Assembly: GCA_973895155.1 (NCBI GenBank) | Contig: OZ316892.1 | Coordinates: 15,004,001 to 15,068,000, forward strand | Direction of reading: 5' to 3' | DNA: 64,000 nt | Origin: Marsupella aquatica | Lineage: Eukaryota; Marchantiophyta | In this document: one piece after another, positions 13,532 to 27,463 of the stretch | Layout of the letters: each line of letters starts with the position of its first letter | Position numbering within the stretch: the stretch's first letter is position 1 | The notes under the pieces: model-generated | What the model was told of the DNA's origin: nothing | The model's database searches: none | Seen by the model: the letters and a program-made list of their open reading frames with translations, nothing else | Position numbers and translations under genes: made by a program

Positions 13532-15780
13532 CCTGGCTTGACTCCGGAGAGAGATGCGTTCCTATGCTATGCACACAATTGGGTCATAACCAAACCCAAC
13601 TCCACAAATCAATTGTTCCCGATCTAATTTTTCAACGGATACCAATGCACTCCAATTTAAGCACCTCTTCAATGAGGACAGCTCAGAAGTGGATAATAAT
13701 GTGCACACTAAAGGACTGCGCACCGCATCCACCCCGAGTGGCCCAATCAAACCGATCTAATGAAAGCCTTTGCTCTTAGGGACACTCCCGCCCAGGAAGC
13801 TGAACTTGCCGCAAAAACATATTCATTGACAGATACACCCTGCAATTTAATCTTGCCGGATTCCACCCTGCTCTGCCTCTTGTGCATAGCCCTCGCTCAA
13901 CGAAGGACGGAACAGCACGCTGTCGTTGGAGTCCCGTTAAGATGTCTCGTTCGAGATTCTTTAACGCCCACACACCGAACGTACTGGCCTCGAGCTTTAG
14001 TCGCTGACGCATGTAAACCCCGACCCCCAACCTCCGTCTCCACCTCACACACTCCGCTTCACGCACTATACGTTTGCTAACAACCGCACAGAAGACGAAA
14101 CCATTCCACGAAGCTCGGAACCGCCACACCCTCGACGCGGTGAAGTACAGTAGTACTCTCTATTGATACAATCTCCCTCACTCTCTTTCATCATCACATT
14201 TTTACGGAAGAGATCGCATTTTTACGAAAGAGATCGCTGTCGCTGGAGTCAAGAATGGACATCAAATCCGAATTTCCTTGCCCAAACAGAAAGCTGACCT
14301 GAAGGTCTTGTTTAGTCACTAACGCCCATGTCTCTCTCACTCCCCATCCATCTCCACTCCAGAATTCAAACGCACAACATTGGCTAAAAAACCTCCGCAG
14401 ACCAGACAATTCTAAAAAACTCGGAAGGGTCAGTCACACCGCCAATACTGCAAAAGTACAACAGCGCTCTCCTTCGATTTGGCGATTTGCGTCCCTCTCT
14501 CTCTCTCTCACACATTGTCAGGCAGTGCAATAATTCGAAATGGAACTCTCCTTTGATTGGACTCTTTTGGTGTAACGGCAAATGGTGCGTCTGCCAAATC
14601 TCTGAACCTCAACTCTGGTCAGTGCAGAGCAATTTCTGCGGTGCAAAAAAACACTGGTTCTCTTCAATCTCTTCGAGAAGGACTGGAGAGAGAGAGAGAG
14701 AGTGAGAGAAGAGAGAGAGAGAGAGTGAGAGAAGAGAGAGAGAAAGAGAGAAACACAGGAGGGCGGGCCGGTTTTGAAAGAACTTCTGGGGAGCGAATAT
14801 CTTACTGACTCTTCGCATATTCAGACACCGACTTCCCGTATATTCATCGTCTTAGAGGGTATATTCTCATCCGTGTACCCGCATAAAGACCATGCGTGCA
14901 TGGCTTTCATACCCGCGAATGAGAGATACATTGCATCCATCCTCACATCGGTTTGGGCCACATGCCGTCCGCGGATTGGATCACCACTGCACTGGACTCG
15001 ACAATAATGATTCGCTGACGAGAAAGTCCGTTTCCACGAATTTTACTCTAAACGCCACAGGATAGCATTTCAAAGCTGGCAATTTCATAGCTAGACCGAA
15101 ACTCTCTAGTTCAAAAGTTATGGACTACCAAATTTTGAATAATTTTTTGCTACCAGAATCATTAGTTATTGTAGAAGCTAAGTAAAGAAAAAACAAAAAA
15201 ATGCATACAATCCAGCATGAAAGAATTATGGCAAATCTAGTGTTTTCAGTTGATACATCTAAAAACCCCAGCCTTTTATCAACACTTCTTTATCTTATCT
15301 CAATTAAACATTATAATAGCTGACCCCACCCATTCTGGATGGTAGCATGTTTACCAAATGTCATATGGGTGGGAAGAATCAGGGCAGTTTGTAGAAGATA
15401 TGTTTTTTTGGTTACCATTTGGTCTGCCAAACACAACTACCTTATTACCTGTTCTTTGAATGCGAATAGTGGGGAGTGCCATGAAAATGTCACCAAACTA
15501 TATTCTTATTTGTATTTTTTGAAGGTTAATGAAATGATAAAAAAATCATCATGCATGTAGTCACCTTAATAATCATATATAACATACTATTTTTTATGCA
15601 CATCCCTCTCTAAAACCTACAAATTAAAAAAAAAACATGTTTCCTGTCACTCAATTATGCTTGGACTCTATGATGCATGGGGTGGTCGTTATCTCGCATC
15701 TCCAATTTCTATAGGCAACGCACGGGTTAAATAACATGACCACAACTATTGTATGGTCAAGATCACACATAACATGTCTC
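13532..15780. other. spacer upstream of carrier gene, AT-rich to the right
   Basis: This holds the promoter side of the carrier gene. Several overlapping open frames on both strands between 13.5 and 14.8 kb lack family features or splice continuity. From about 15000 to 15780 the sequence is AT-rich with A runs and no coding signal. The only distinct structure is the (GA)n tract listed separately. Confidence 0.45.
14685..14752. repeat. (GA)n microsatellite
   Basis: An imperfect GA dinucleotide tract with repeated agtgagagaa interruptions. It lies about 1.2 kb upstream of the carrier gene. A shorter CT run of the same kind lies near 14497-14510. GA/CT tracts are common near plant promoters, but nothing here shows a regulatory role. 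Confidence 0.9.
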
Positions 15781-15789
15781 GACAACAAC

Positions 15790-16135
15790 ATCACAAAGTT
15801 TATTATTTTTTGCCTTGCCTTTGCAGCTTTTCTCACCTCCACATATTTTTCTAATATTTACATATAGATCTCTCCTCAACATTTTTTCCTTGCCTTGACA
15901 TCTTTTTCTTATTTCACCAGTTTTTTCCAATGTTGACACCTTTACTTCACCATGACATCTTTTTCTCACTTCAAGATCTTCTTTTTCTCATCTTTACATC
16001 TTTTCCTCACCTTGAGATCTTTTCCTCACCTCAAGATATTTTCCTCACCTTGAGATCTTTTCCCACCTCGACATACATCTTATCTTTTTCTCATTTTGCC
16101 ATCATTTTCTCATCTTGCCATCTTTATCTAACCGA
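15790..16135. repeat. degenerate pyrimidine-rich tandem array
   Basis: Repeated variants of cttttCCTCACCTTGAGAT and catctttttctcac occur with a period near 20-22 bases and strong T/C bias on the plus strand. The same style of sequence reappears at 17.5-18.3 kb on the other side of a GC-rich block. This suggests one array split by an insertion, or two related arrays. Confidence 0.7.
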
Positions 16136-16139
16136 CTTA

Positions 16140-17470
16140 TCAGAGCTGGTCGGGTCAAGGGGAAATGGGTCGGGCTCAAGGACGACCGTCCGGACCTCCG
16201 GATGGACTTTGAGTTTTGAGGGCTTGAGGGTGAGCTCCTCTTGGGCCCAAGGCCCATGGAGTTGACGCCATGGGCAACGGACGCTTGGGGCGCAAGTTAT
16301 CGCCCGATCTGGGTTGGGCCAATCGAGGGCCCCGAGCGGCGATGAGACCTGAGGGCCTGGGCATGAGCACTGGATCGGCCCGATCACAACGGGCTAAGGC
16401 ACTCCGCTTGCGGATGCCTAACGAGAAAGTTATGGGCGTTTCCAGTTGATGGCGCGCCCATTACGCGCAATAGGTTCCGGGTTGGGGGCCAAATGTTTAG
16501 GGACCAGAGCTGGTCCGGGGGTGGCAGGTCTCCAGAAGCATATATAAGGGGAGTGATGTCTCCTTGGGGACTAAGGGCGAGCCGAAGTCGTGAGCCGCGG
16601 CGATCGCGACACTAACGGAAACCGACAAACGGAAATGGCGATATCTTCCCAACGGGAAGTTCGTCGGAGGACTTCTTGGGTGCGTTGGAAAGCTCTCAAG
16701 GAGGGCTATGCCCTCCTGAGCTCAGCTGGGTCTGGGGGCACTTTGGGTTCTTGGGGTTTGCGAGTGTTAACTTGCCCGCTTGCCAAATCCTGCCTAACAG
16801 CAGCCAAGCCGCGTTTAGTCTCCCAAGGGAGCTTGCATTGGGGAGGCAAGGCCAAGTAGGTATGGAGGTTAAGTTCCAAGTGTGCTCGGTCCCTAGACCG
16901 TCAGTGGGGCGAGTCAGAAGTTGGTTGCTAGAGGCGGGGTCATTCTGGTCCTAGCGTGTTGGGACAAGGCAGGGCCATTCTGGTCCCAGCATGTTGGGAC
17001 AAGCTTGGGACAAGCTTTAGGACAAGCTACGCTAATTGGGCCATGAGCATGTTCTGGGGTCAGGGCGGTCAGTTGGTGATAGATAGGTACGAGGGGGAAC
17101 CCGGGCCGTGCCTAAGGAAGGAGCTGTTCTGGATGAACAGTGGGCGTGGGTTCTGGTTCCAGCTTATGGCATCGAGAGGACCTATCGCTGACCTATTTAC
17201 CAACGTCTATTAAACTTGAGTTAGGATGCTAGACTTGGTAAGTTCTAGATCCTGAAGGGTTACTTACCGAGGTGCTTGGTTGCTGGTGCAGACAATGAGG
17301 ACCGTTGAGTAGCGGTCGTGTAGGAGAGCAGGTGCGACTTCGTATGGGAAAGGCTGTTGGTGGTGCAAGGGGCACTAGGGTGCTTGCTCGAGGTATTCCG
17401 TGGAGGCGTTCAGGCACCAGGGGCACTTAGGCGTGAGTGTTGAGATTGGTGAGGGCGTTGGGTGACAAGG
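16140..17470. mobile_element. GC-rich block, possible solo LTR or LTR-element remnant
   Basis: A sharply bounded GC-rich block sits between two pyrimidine-rich low-complexity arrays. It contains a TATATAAGG box near 16541, a pair of similar segments around 16975-17010 (ggccattctggtccCAGC and tgttgggacaag), and atatcagagc-like sequence (ttatcagagctgg) at its left edge that recalls the primer-binding site of many plant LTR elements. There is no long convincing open frame. I infer a solo LTR or LTR plus leader; I could not find matching termini or a target-site duplication, so other repeat types are possible. Confidence 0.3.
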
Positions 17471-17479
17471 TCCACCACT

Positions 17480-18340
17480 GTGACACTACATTTTGTTTCT
17501 TCACATTCAACATCTTGGGTGACACAACAGTTTCTTTCTTAACGACATCTTGGGCGACAACACATTCATCTTTTTTTTTAGAAAGCATCTTGGGCAACAC
17601 AACATATTTATTCTTAATGACATCTTCGGGGACACCTACATCTTTTTTTCTTATCGACATCTTAGAGGACACGGCATTTTTTTTCATAACCCGACATCTT
17701 GGGCGACATGACATCTTTTTCTTAACAACATCTTGGGCAAGACGACATATTATTTTCTTAATGATATCTTGGGCAACACTACATCTTTTTTTCGTCATGA
17801 CATCTTTTGTGCAACACATGGGTATTGAGCTAGTGTTTCTATGAAATGCTTTGACATTGGACTTGGCAACAACATGATCGCAATAGCCTTGTAGCCACAA
17901 CACCCTCCTGACTTGAATGATTGCATCACCATAATGACAACATGATTGCATGAGATTTCTAAACATCTTTCTTACCTTGCTTGCATTCTCTACTTTTCTT
18001 TGGCTCACAATCATTTTTTTCCTCACCTCAACATTTTTGCTCACTTATTGCCTCATTACAATATCTAAACTTGCCTCAACATCTTTGCCTGGTCATCTTT
18101 GCCTCACCTCAACATATTTGCCTTATCTTAACTTCTTTTTCTCACCTTCACAACTTTCTCTTCTCGATCTCTTTTTCTCACCTTCACAACTTTCTCTTCT
18201 CGATCTCTTTTTCTCTCCTCTATATCTTTTTCTCCCCTTAAAGTCTGTCTCTTTCCATGACGTCTATTTCTCACCACCACATCTTCTATGTGTATTTCTC
18301 ACAACAATTTCTCACCACCAAATCTTCTGTGTGTATTTCT
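17480..18340. repeat. minisatellite arrays, 42-base period then pyrimidine-rich
   Basis: From about 17500 to 17815 a unit of about 42 bases (core gacatcttgggcgaca plus a T-rich stretch) repeats roughly seven to eight times with drift. As 42 is a multiple of three, a minus-strand frame stays open for 205 codons (17427-18044) and encodes a degenerate 14-residue Lys/Val repeat. From about 17990 to 18340 the array becomes a pyrimidine-rich repeat, including a near-perfect duplication of about 38 bases at 18138-18213. I regard the open frame as a by-product of the repeat period. Confidence 0.7.
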
Positions 18341-20204
18341 CACAACATCTTCTATGTAACACATGAGCATTGTGCTAGTATAGCATACCTTGAAATACTT
18401 GTGATGATGTGGTCCAAATAAAAAGTATTCGCAATAAGCTAATGATGGCTGATTGCAATTCTGAATAAAACTCATCTTTTCCTTACCGTAGATGGTGACT
18501 AAACATCCAAAATTTACTGCTGACAGCTCATCATCCAAGTCTTCAAAACGCAGGTTGTCCCAAATCTATGTCTAAATCCCACTTCCACCTTAGGGATGAA
18601 CATTACATATCCATCTCTACTGGTACAATCACAACATGGTCATTATTTTTTTCGAAGTCAAAACTCTCCTAGATTGGGGTACCTACATGATCAACGTGCA
18701 GAGGATTATGTATTACGGTTCCTACTCGAGCTTTGCTAGTAAGTGGTGAGTACCATCACCACTCGTCAAACCCCTTTCCAGTCCATTTTCCACCCCACCC
18801 TCAACGTTAGCTGTGCCCGCATGGTCACGGTCTAGAGTGAAGCCTTTACCGTAGCTTTTGTTTGAGAATGATTAGATGAATACATTTGCAAACCTGCAAT
18901 CAACTGTAGGAAGAGATGTTGCTTTGGGCTCTCCCATACCTTTGCTGTCAGTATTAGAAGCGAAGCAACCTCCTCCTAACTTGGATCGTAGCTTCATCGT
19001 GCTTGAATGGCTAAGCCGTTTGTAAGGAGATACGTTGCCAAAGTACGAATGGAACTGAAAGTCTTTTCCACTAAACTTGTGGTGGCAGCATTCTTCCTAC
19101 AATCTTGAATTTCTAAAAATCTCTCACCTACAATATTTTTAGGTTCTACTGTAAATAATCCACCAGAAAGCTCGGAGGTCCAGAAAGAACTAAGATATAG
19201 GTTTCCTAATCGAGACCTTGAAAACTAAACAACATTTTGTCAGGACTCTAGTGACTTGTAGGTACAATTTTGGAGACAATTCTTTGTGCCCCTACCTAAA
19301 TTTGAGGGACCCATTGACGGAGGAGATAAAGTCTCAAATGACTTGAACCCCAAACTTTACTAATCCAGATTTCTAGGATCCTTGCTTAAAGTTTGTGTGC
19401 TTTAGGTAACATTCACATCCGTAATTGCTATCCCAAACCCCTCTATGGAAGTGCCAAAGCATCTGTCCTCTGTTACTACTGATTCAAGAGGTTGCAAATC
19501 ACAAAGGGTTGTCTGCAGACTGAACCTTCTTGAATCGACCGGAGAAAGATGTTTTTTCCATTCCCAGACTTTTGCTATCGATGTTGAAAGAGATCGAACC
19601 TCCTCATTCCTCACTTGGTCGGTCTCTGTAAAGAAAGTGCATCAACGTTTTAATGTACGACCAAGAAAACTCTTTGGGTTAACTTTTGCAAAATCACTGC
19701 ACTCCTTGGAAAACGTTCTGCAAGAGGCTTGCTCCCACGGACCCAAAGAGCTTAATTTACTCCAACCCAAAGGTAATTGGAACAGAGATTAGGAAATGGG
19801 GGTCATGCTTCCACTTCTCAATCATATCACAACTTATCAGCGCCTTCAGCTAGCCGTCAACTCAACTGTAAAACAAGATGACATGGCTTCAGTCTGCGTT
19901 GCCCAAAAACTGTTGACATAACATTAGCTGGTTTCCCGCCTTGCTAACTAAGCAAAAATCCCCCCACCAGCCAATATTTCTCAAACGATTCTCAGAATCA
20001 AACACGTGATAAACCCAAAACGTTATTTCAGATTTATAATGGATTGACATAGAAAACCATGACAGCTGTCCGCAAACTCGGAAGTTTGAATTAGCAACGT
20101 GGAGAAATTAGAAATACAACCGAGACTTCGACTTACCCTAGTTCCACCTGGATCCCACGTGCTCGCGTGTATATTTCCCAGAAAATTTTCCCGATAACTA
20201 TCGT
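18341..20204. other. spacer without recognised gene
   Basis: I see no exon series or family motif. The longest frames (for example 19445-19792 on plus) have no recognisable domain. The right end will include the 3' UTR of TGS1. Confidence 0.45.
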
Positions 20205-23439
<3,235 letters not shown>

Positions 23440-23942
23440 GTAGAAGGCTTGCTGTTGGCTCTATGCTAGAAGTACTACTCAAGCCGCGAAATTAGTTCCC
23501 CATAATTTGATTTGATTTTCCCCACATTTGTCTGAACTACATTTTAAAAATATTCTTTGCTGAATAGTGAAAACGAACAGATTCATCATTGGGACCCGCT
23601 ACAGTCTTGTACTCAGTACTCTGTATCCCTGGATGGGTTATGGTGAGCCACATAATAGTCTTGTTACTGTGGCATGATCTAACAATAGAACAAAACCACA
23701 CCAGGGTAATCTTTTGTGGCATGATCTAACAATAGAACAAAAGGCTCCACACCAGTGTCATCTTTAAAGTTTTTACTTATCGGCCAGAGTGGCCTGTGTG
23801 TGTGAAGGTAAAGATGTTAGGAAAATTCTTTACCTGATTATTCTCAAATTATTTCCTGACCCTTAGACCTCCCCCCTTGGGACCTCCCTAGATTTAAGGA
23901 GGGCATTTAGATTCTGGCCAATGGGGCCTATGACTATGTAGG
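23440..23942. other. TGS1 upstream region with 47-base tandem duplication
   Basis: This is the upstream side of TGS1. Two copies of a 47-base unit containing ggcatgatctaacaatag lie in tandem at about 23668-23762. No coding signal is visible. The left boundary of the gypsy element is somewhere in the right part of this region, because only 98 bases of its 3' terminal repeat can be aligned. Confidence 0.5.
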
Positions 23943-24040
23943 AAACCTGATGGAACCTTATCGGCTCATATAGCACACATACCAAACATATGGATCTAGA
24001 TAGTACGATACACTCTAACACTACCTAGAATGGTGTGACA
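23943..24040 (-). repeat. 3' terminal repeat (partial LTR) of gypsy element
   Basis: It aligns over 98 bases with 33005-33102 and shares the end ggtgtgaca on the plus strand. In element orientation it starts TGTCACACC. The sequence to its left does not match the 5' copy, so this LTR seems cut short. Confidence 0.6.
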
Positions 24041-24353
24041 GCTGTCGTGTGCACACACATCGCTACACAACATACATCGCTTGTCACATACATCCAAACA
24101 TAGTCACACTGCCACATCACAAACACAGGAGAATGGAATACAAGTGGAACTCATGTCCACACATGTCCAAAACCCACAATCGCCCCCCTAGCTGGGAGTA
24201 AGGTCCCCTAACTCTAGCTAGCCATGAGTTCTACAAGGTTGATATACACCTTTTTAGGTGTGAAGATCAGGAGGCCAGGTGCAAGTGAGCCCCATCGATC
24301 ACCTACCTACAATCCATATCTGCCAAGAGAACACAAATGATAACTAGTCGGCT
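24041..24353 (-). other. 3' untranslated region of gypsy element
   Basis: This lies between the polyprotein stop and the terminal repeat. A purine run (taggggggcg in element orientation, near 24181-24190) could be a polypurine tract, but it sits about 140 bases before the recognised repeat instead of directly next to it. Confidence 0.35.
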
Positions 24354-24359
24354 TCACCG

Positions 24360-24494
24360 ACACTGAGGACACAACCATGATCCACTAGGAATCACCTGCA
24401 ATGGTGGTGTCAAACATGACATGTGTCATCCTCTAGAACACTTATCACAAATCAACATAGTAACTGCTCCCTGAACAGATCCACACAACATACA
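24360..24494 (-). pseudogene. PHD-type zinc finger at the polyprotein C-terminus
   Basis: Cysteines and histidine are spaced as in a PHD finger: CMLC, then ICDKC, then HMSC, and a terminal tryptophan followed by CPQC. The in-frame TGA at 24426 sits two codons before HMSC, at the position where a PHD finger has its conserved aromatic before H-x2-C. A TGG to TGA change would explain it. The next stop, TGA at 24354, lies directly after the finger. PHD fingers bind histone H3 tails, so a role in integration targeting or chromatin reading is an inference. Confidence 0.75.
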
Positions 24495-24496
24495 TT

Positions 24497-25895
24497 TCAA
24501 GCCAGCACGAACATGTGCCAAGCTTGGATCTATTGTACCATCAATGTTGGGAAGGTGACATGGTACACAGTTGCACACATGATCCTTCCAAACCATACCA
24601 TCGCGTCCCTCCAACATCAGGACACCAGAAGGCAACACTTCACGCACACGTAAGATTGTCCGGCCTGCGGTCACATCAAGTGTTGTGGGTGCTGTCTGCT
24701 GCAAATAAACATAATCACCAGGATGAAATCATCGAATGCTTGCACGGTAACCTCCTCCATGAATAGTGGCATACCTCAAAATATCACGATGTTGGGCAAT
24801 GGCAAGCTTGTCAAAAGCCATGGGCATCACTCTCTGAAATACCCGTGCTCTCTCTGAACACACCTTGACCCAAACATCAGGATCATCCAAGTTCACAACT
24901 GGTGCAGCATCACGATGAATAGCTGCTGGCAAATCTGGCTCTCTACCATAGAGCAAAAAGTAAGATGAGAAGGATGCAAGTGATGCTTGCCGACTGAAAT
25001 GATAGCCCATAGCTAACCAAGGTAGCTGGAGATCCCAATCTCCCAGATGACCAACCTGCAAGCCATACTTACGCAATCCTCTCTTCACAGTTTGCACAAC
25101 TCTCTCAGCTAATCCATCTGTCCTAGGATGATCATGAGAGGTAGTACGATGATCAATCAAAGCTTGTTCACACAAACTCTCAAACTCTCCACGGAACTCA
25201 GTTCCCTGATTAGTCAACACCTCAGCTGGTGCTCCAAAATGACTGAGTCCGCGATCCAAAAATGTAGCAGCAACTCCTCCACTGGCTTTATCTGGCAACG
25301 CCACTAGCTCAATCCACTTGGAGAAGTGCTCCACCATAACCAAAACATACCGATTATGGCGTTGGATAAGAGGTAATGGACCAGCAAAATCCAAACTCCA
25401 ACGATATCCCAAACCCATGATTGGTAACGGGTGCAACTGGGGAGTGGGAGCATTAAATGATGCTCTCACTCTATCGCATACCACACACTTAGCTATCAAC
25501 TACTAGACATGAGTGTGCATACCACGCCACCAATACTGTGTCTGCAACAAGCTATAAGTGCGCTTCACACCAAAGTGTCCCAACTCCTCGTGTGCATGTC
25601 GCACCAAATGTACTCGTTGTGATGGTTTTGGTACCACCAACACCCTATCATCATGCAGTACTCTCAAAAGATGGTTTCCCTTCCATCGAAACCTCTTGGC
25701 TCTTTGTAGAACCCTATCACGTTCTTTGGCATCAACACTGCCAACAATAGAACCACTACGCAGATATTCCAATACTCTCACATCATTGTAAATATCTTGC
25801 TGTCCAAAAGTTACCTCACCAACATCCACATCTGAAGACTCATCATCCACTCCATCCAATGAGGTAGAGTCCACAGATCCACTGTATGCTGGCAC
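24497..25895 (-). pseudogene. integrase, catalytic Asp replaced by Asn
   Basis: The HHCC zinc-binding part spans HAHEELGHF to CVVC and is interrupted by two adjacent TAG codons at 25500-25505. The catalytic core follows (25499-24729), with first Asp in WSLDFAGPLP and Glu in GLAERVVQT. The second catalytic Asp, expected in the T-D-Q-G-T-E motif, is Asn (codon 25209-25211). The spacing to Glu is 35 residues, as in DD35E enzymes. After the TGA at 24729 a PGDYVYLQ-type C-terminal domain continues. The enzyme inserts cDNA into the host chromosome; this copy would be inactive. Confidence 0.82.
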
Positions 25896-25959
25896 CCAAC
25901 AAAGAAAGGCAGATGCATGTCATCCTGGCACCATCTCCTTATCTGACTCATCATGCCAT

Positions 25960-26354
25960 CTGGCTCCAGTCTCATCCTGCTGACTGGTACATGGATTGCG
26001 GCTTAATCCATCTACATCCAAGTTCAATTTTCCAGGCCTATGCACCACCTGGAAATCATACTCCTGTAACAACAATGCCCATCGTGCAAGCTTCCCTGTA
26101 AGCTTGTCAGACTCCATTAACCACTTAAGAGGCTGATGATCCACTCAAGGTGAAGGGGTTACCAAACAAGTAGCAACGAAAGTGTGCAACAGCCCACACT
26201 GCTGCCAAACACTCTCCCTCATAAGAGCTATACTTAGCCTCTGCTGAATTGTTTGATCTACTGGCATAAGCCACAACAAACTCATTCCCCTTGTCATCAT
26301 TCTGAGTCAGCACTGCTCCAAGTCCTACTCCACTCCAATCAGTGTGTAGCTGAA
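25960..26354 (-). pseudogene. RNase H domain, two frameshifts
   Basis: The first RNase H motif ([16 protein letters not shown]) is readable only in a frame shifted from the RT near 26355. [15 protein letters not shown] follows in that frame. A second shift near 26135 is needed to reach DHQPLKWLM and the final aspartate motif LDVDGLSR. The four acidic catalytic positions can be recognised across the breaks. A TGA at 25920 follows the domain. Confidence 0.75.
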
Positions 26355-27394
26355 ATGGGTCTTCTCAAAATAGGGGATGATGCCAACCTTTGCTTCAACT
26401 CCTGAAAGGCATGCTCCTGGTCATCACCCCAAATCCATTCCTGATCCAACTTAGTGAGTATGGTCAAAGGTTTAGCAAGCTGGCTAAATCCTTTAACATA
26501 CCTCCTGTAGTAGCTCGCCAATCCCAAGAATGCACGAACTCTACTCACATCAGTAGGACAAGGAATTTGTGTAATGGCCTCCACTTTAGTCTGTTGTACA
26601 CCCAATCCCCCTGGGTATATAGTGTGGCCCAAATACTCAATCTGGTCTTGGAAGAACTTGCACTTGCTAGGATGGAGCTTCAACCCATGTGCTCTCAATC
26701 TCTCCAACACAATCTGCAAGTGCTGCTGATGTTCTTCTACAGTAGAAGAATAGACCAAAATATCATCAATATAACATCTGACAAAATCCAAACCTGCAAG
26801 GATTCGATCCATGACTCTCTGGAACTCAGCTGGTGCATTCTTCAACCCAAATGGTAAGAATAACCACTGATACAAACAATCTTTGCCATAAGAATCAATT
26901 CCCCAGAATGTTGTCTTGGACCTGTCAGCATGCCTAATTGGAAGCTGATGGTACCCTGCCCTCAAATCCAATGAACTGAAAACCTTTGCATGCCCCACAG
27001 CATCAAAGATCTCCTCAGGTGTGGGCATGGCATATCTATCAGATTTTGTCTGGCGATTAATGGGTCTGTAATCACCACACATGCGCCTATTTGTGTAATT
27101 GCCATGCAGATCCTTCTTGGCTGGCATCACTGTGGCAGATGCATACTCCCCATATGAAATCTCCACCAATCCAGCCTCCAACAAATCTTGAGTTCTGCTT
27201 TGAATCAGAGCTCTCTCCATGTCACTGTAACGGTATGGCCTACGAAAGATTGGCGCATCACTAGCCAATTCAATCTGAATACCAGGACCCTTTAATGTCC
27301 CCAAATCTTTCATGCTAAATGCAAAACAATTCCAGTAACTCTTCAAAAATCGATGCATGCGACGTCTCTCCTCCCCTGTCAACTTAGGGCCAAG
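26339..27394 (-). pseudogene. reverse transcriptase domain (Ty3/gypsy)
   Basis: An open stretch of 347 codons (27382-26339) contains RT motifs in order: FSSLDLRAGYHQLPI, FLPFGLKNAPAEFQRVMD, and the catalytic CYIDDILVYS with YIDD at 26762-26773. HGLKLHPSKCKFF and FLGLASYYRRYVKGF follow. All catalytic aspartates are present. A TAG at 27395 separates it from the methyltransferase linker. The frame is lost near 26355, just before RNase H. The RT copies the element RNA into DNA. Confidence 0.85.
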
Positions 27395-27463
27395 CTATGG
27401 TTCCCAACTCTCCACCAAATCCCTAATATCTCTTTGTAGGGTAGAAGAGATAGCCGATGATTG

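Noticed and set aside
14557-14808. Arg/Glu-rich frames over the GA tract
   Set aside because: They are direct translations of the (GA)n microsatellite.
19445-19792. 115-codon plus-strand frame between the arrays and TGS1
   Set aside because: No domain, no splice partners and an overlapping opposite frame of similar quality.
24426-24428. Natural end of the gypsy polyprotein at this TGA
   Set aside because: The remaining zinc ligands of the PHD finger continue in the same frame directly after it, so the stop is a lesion.
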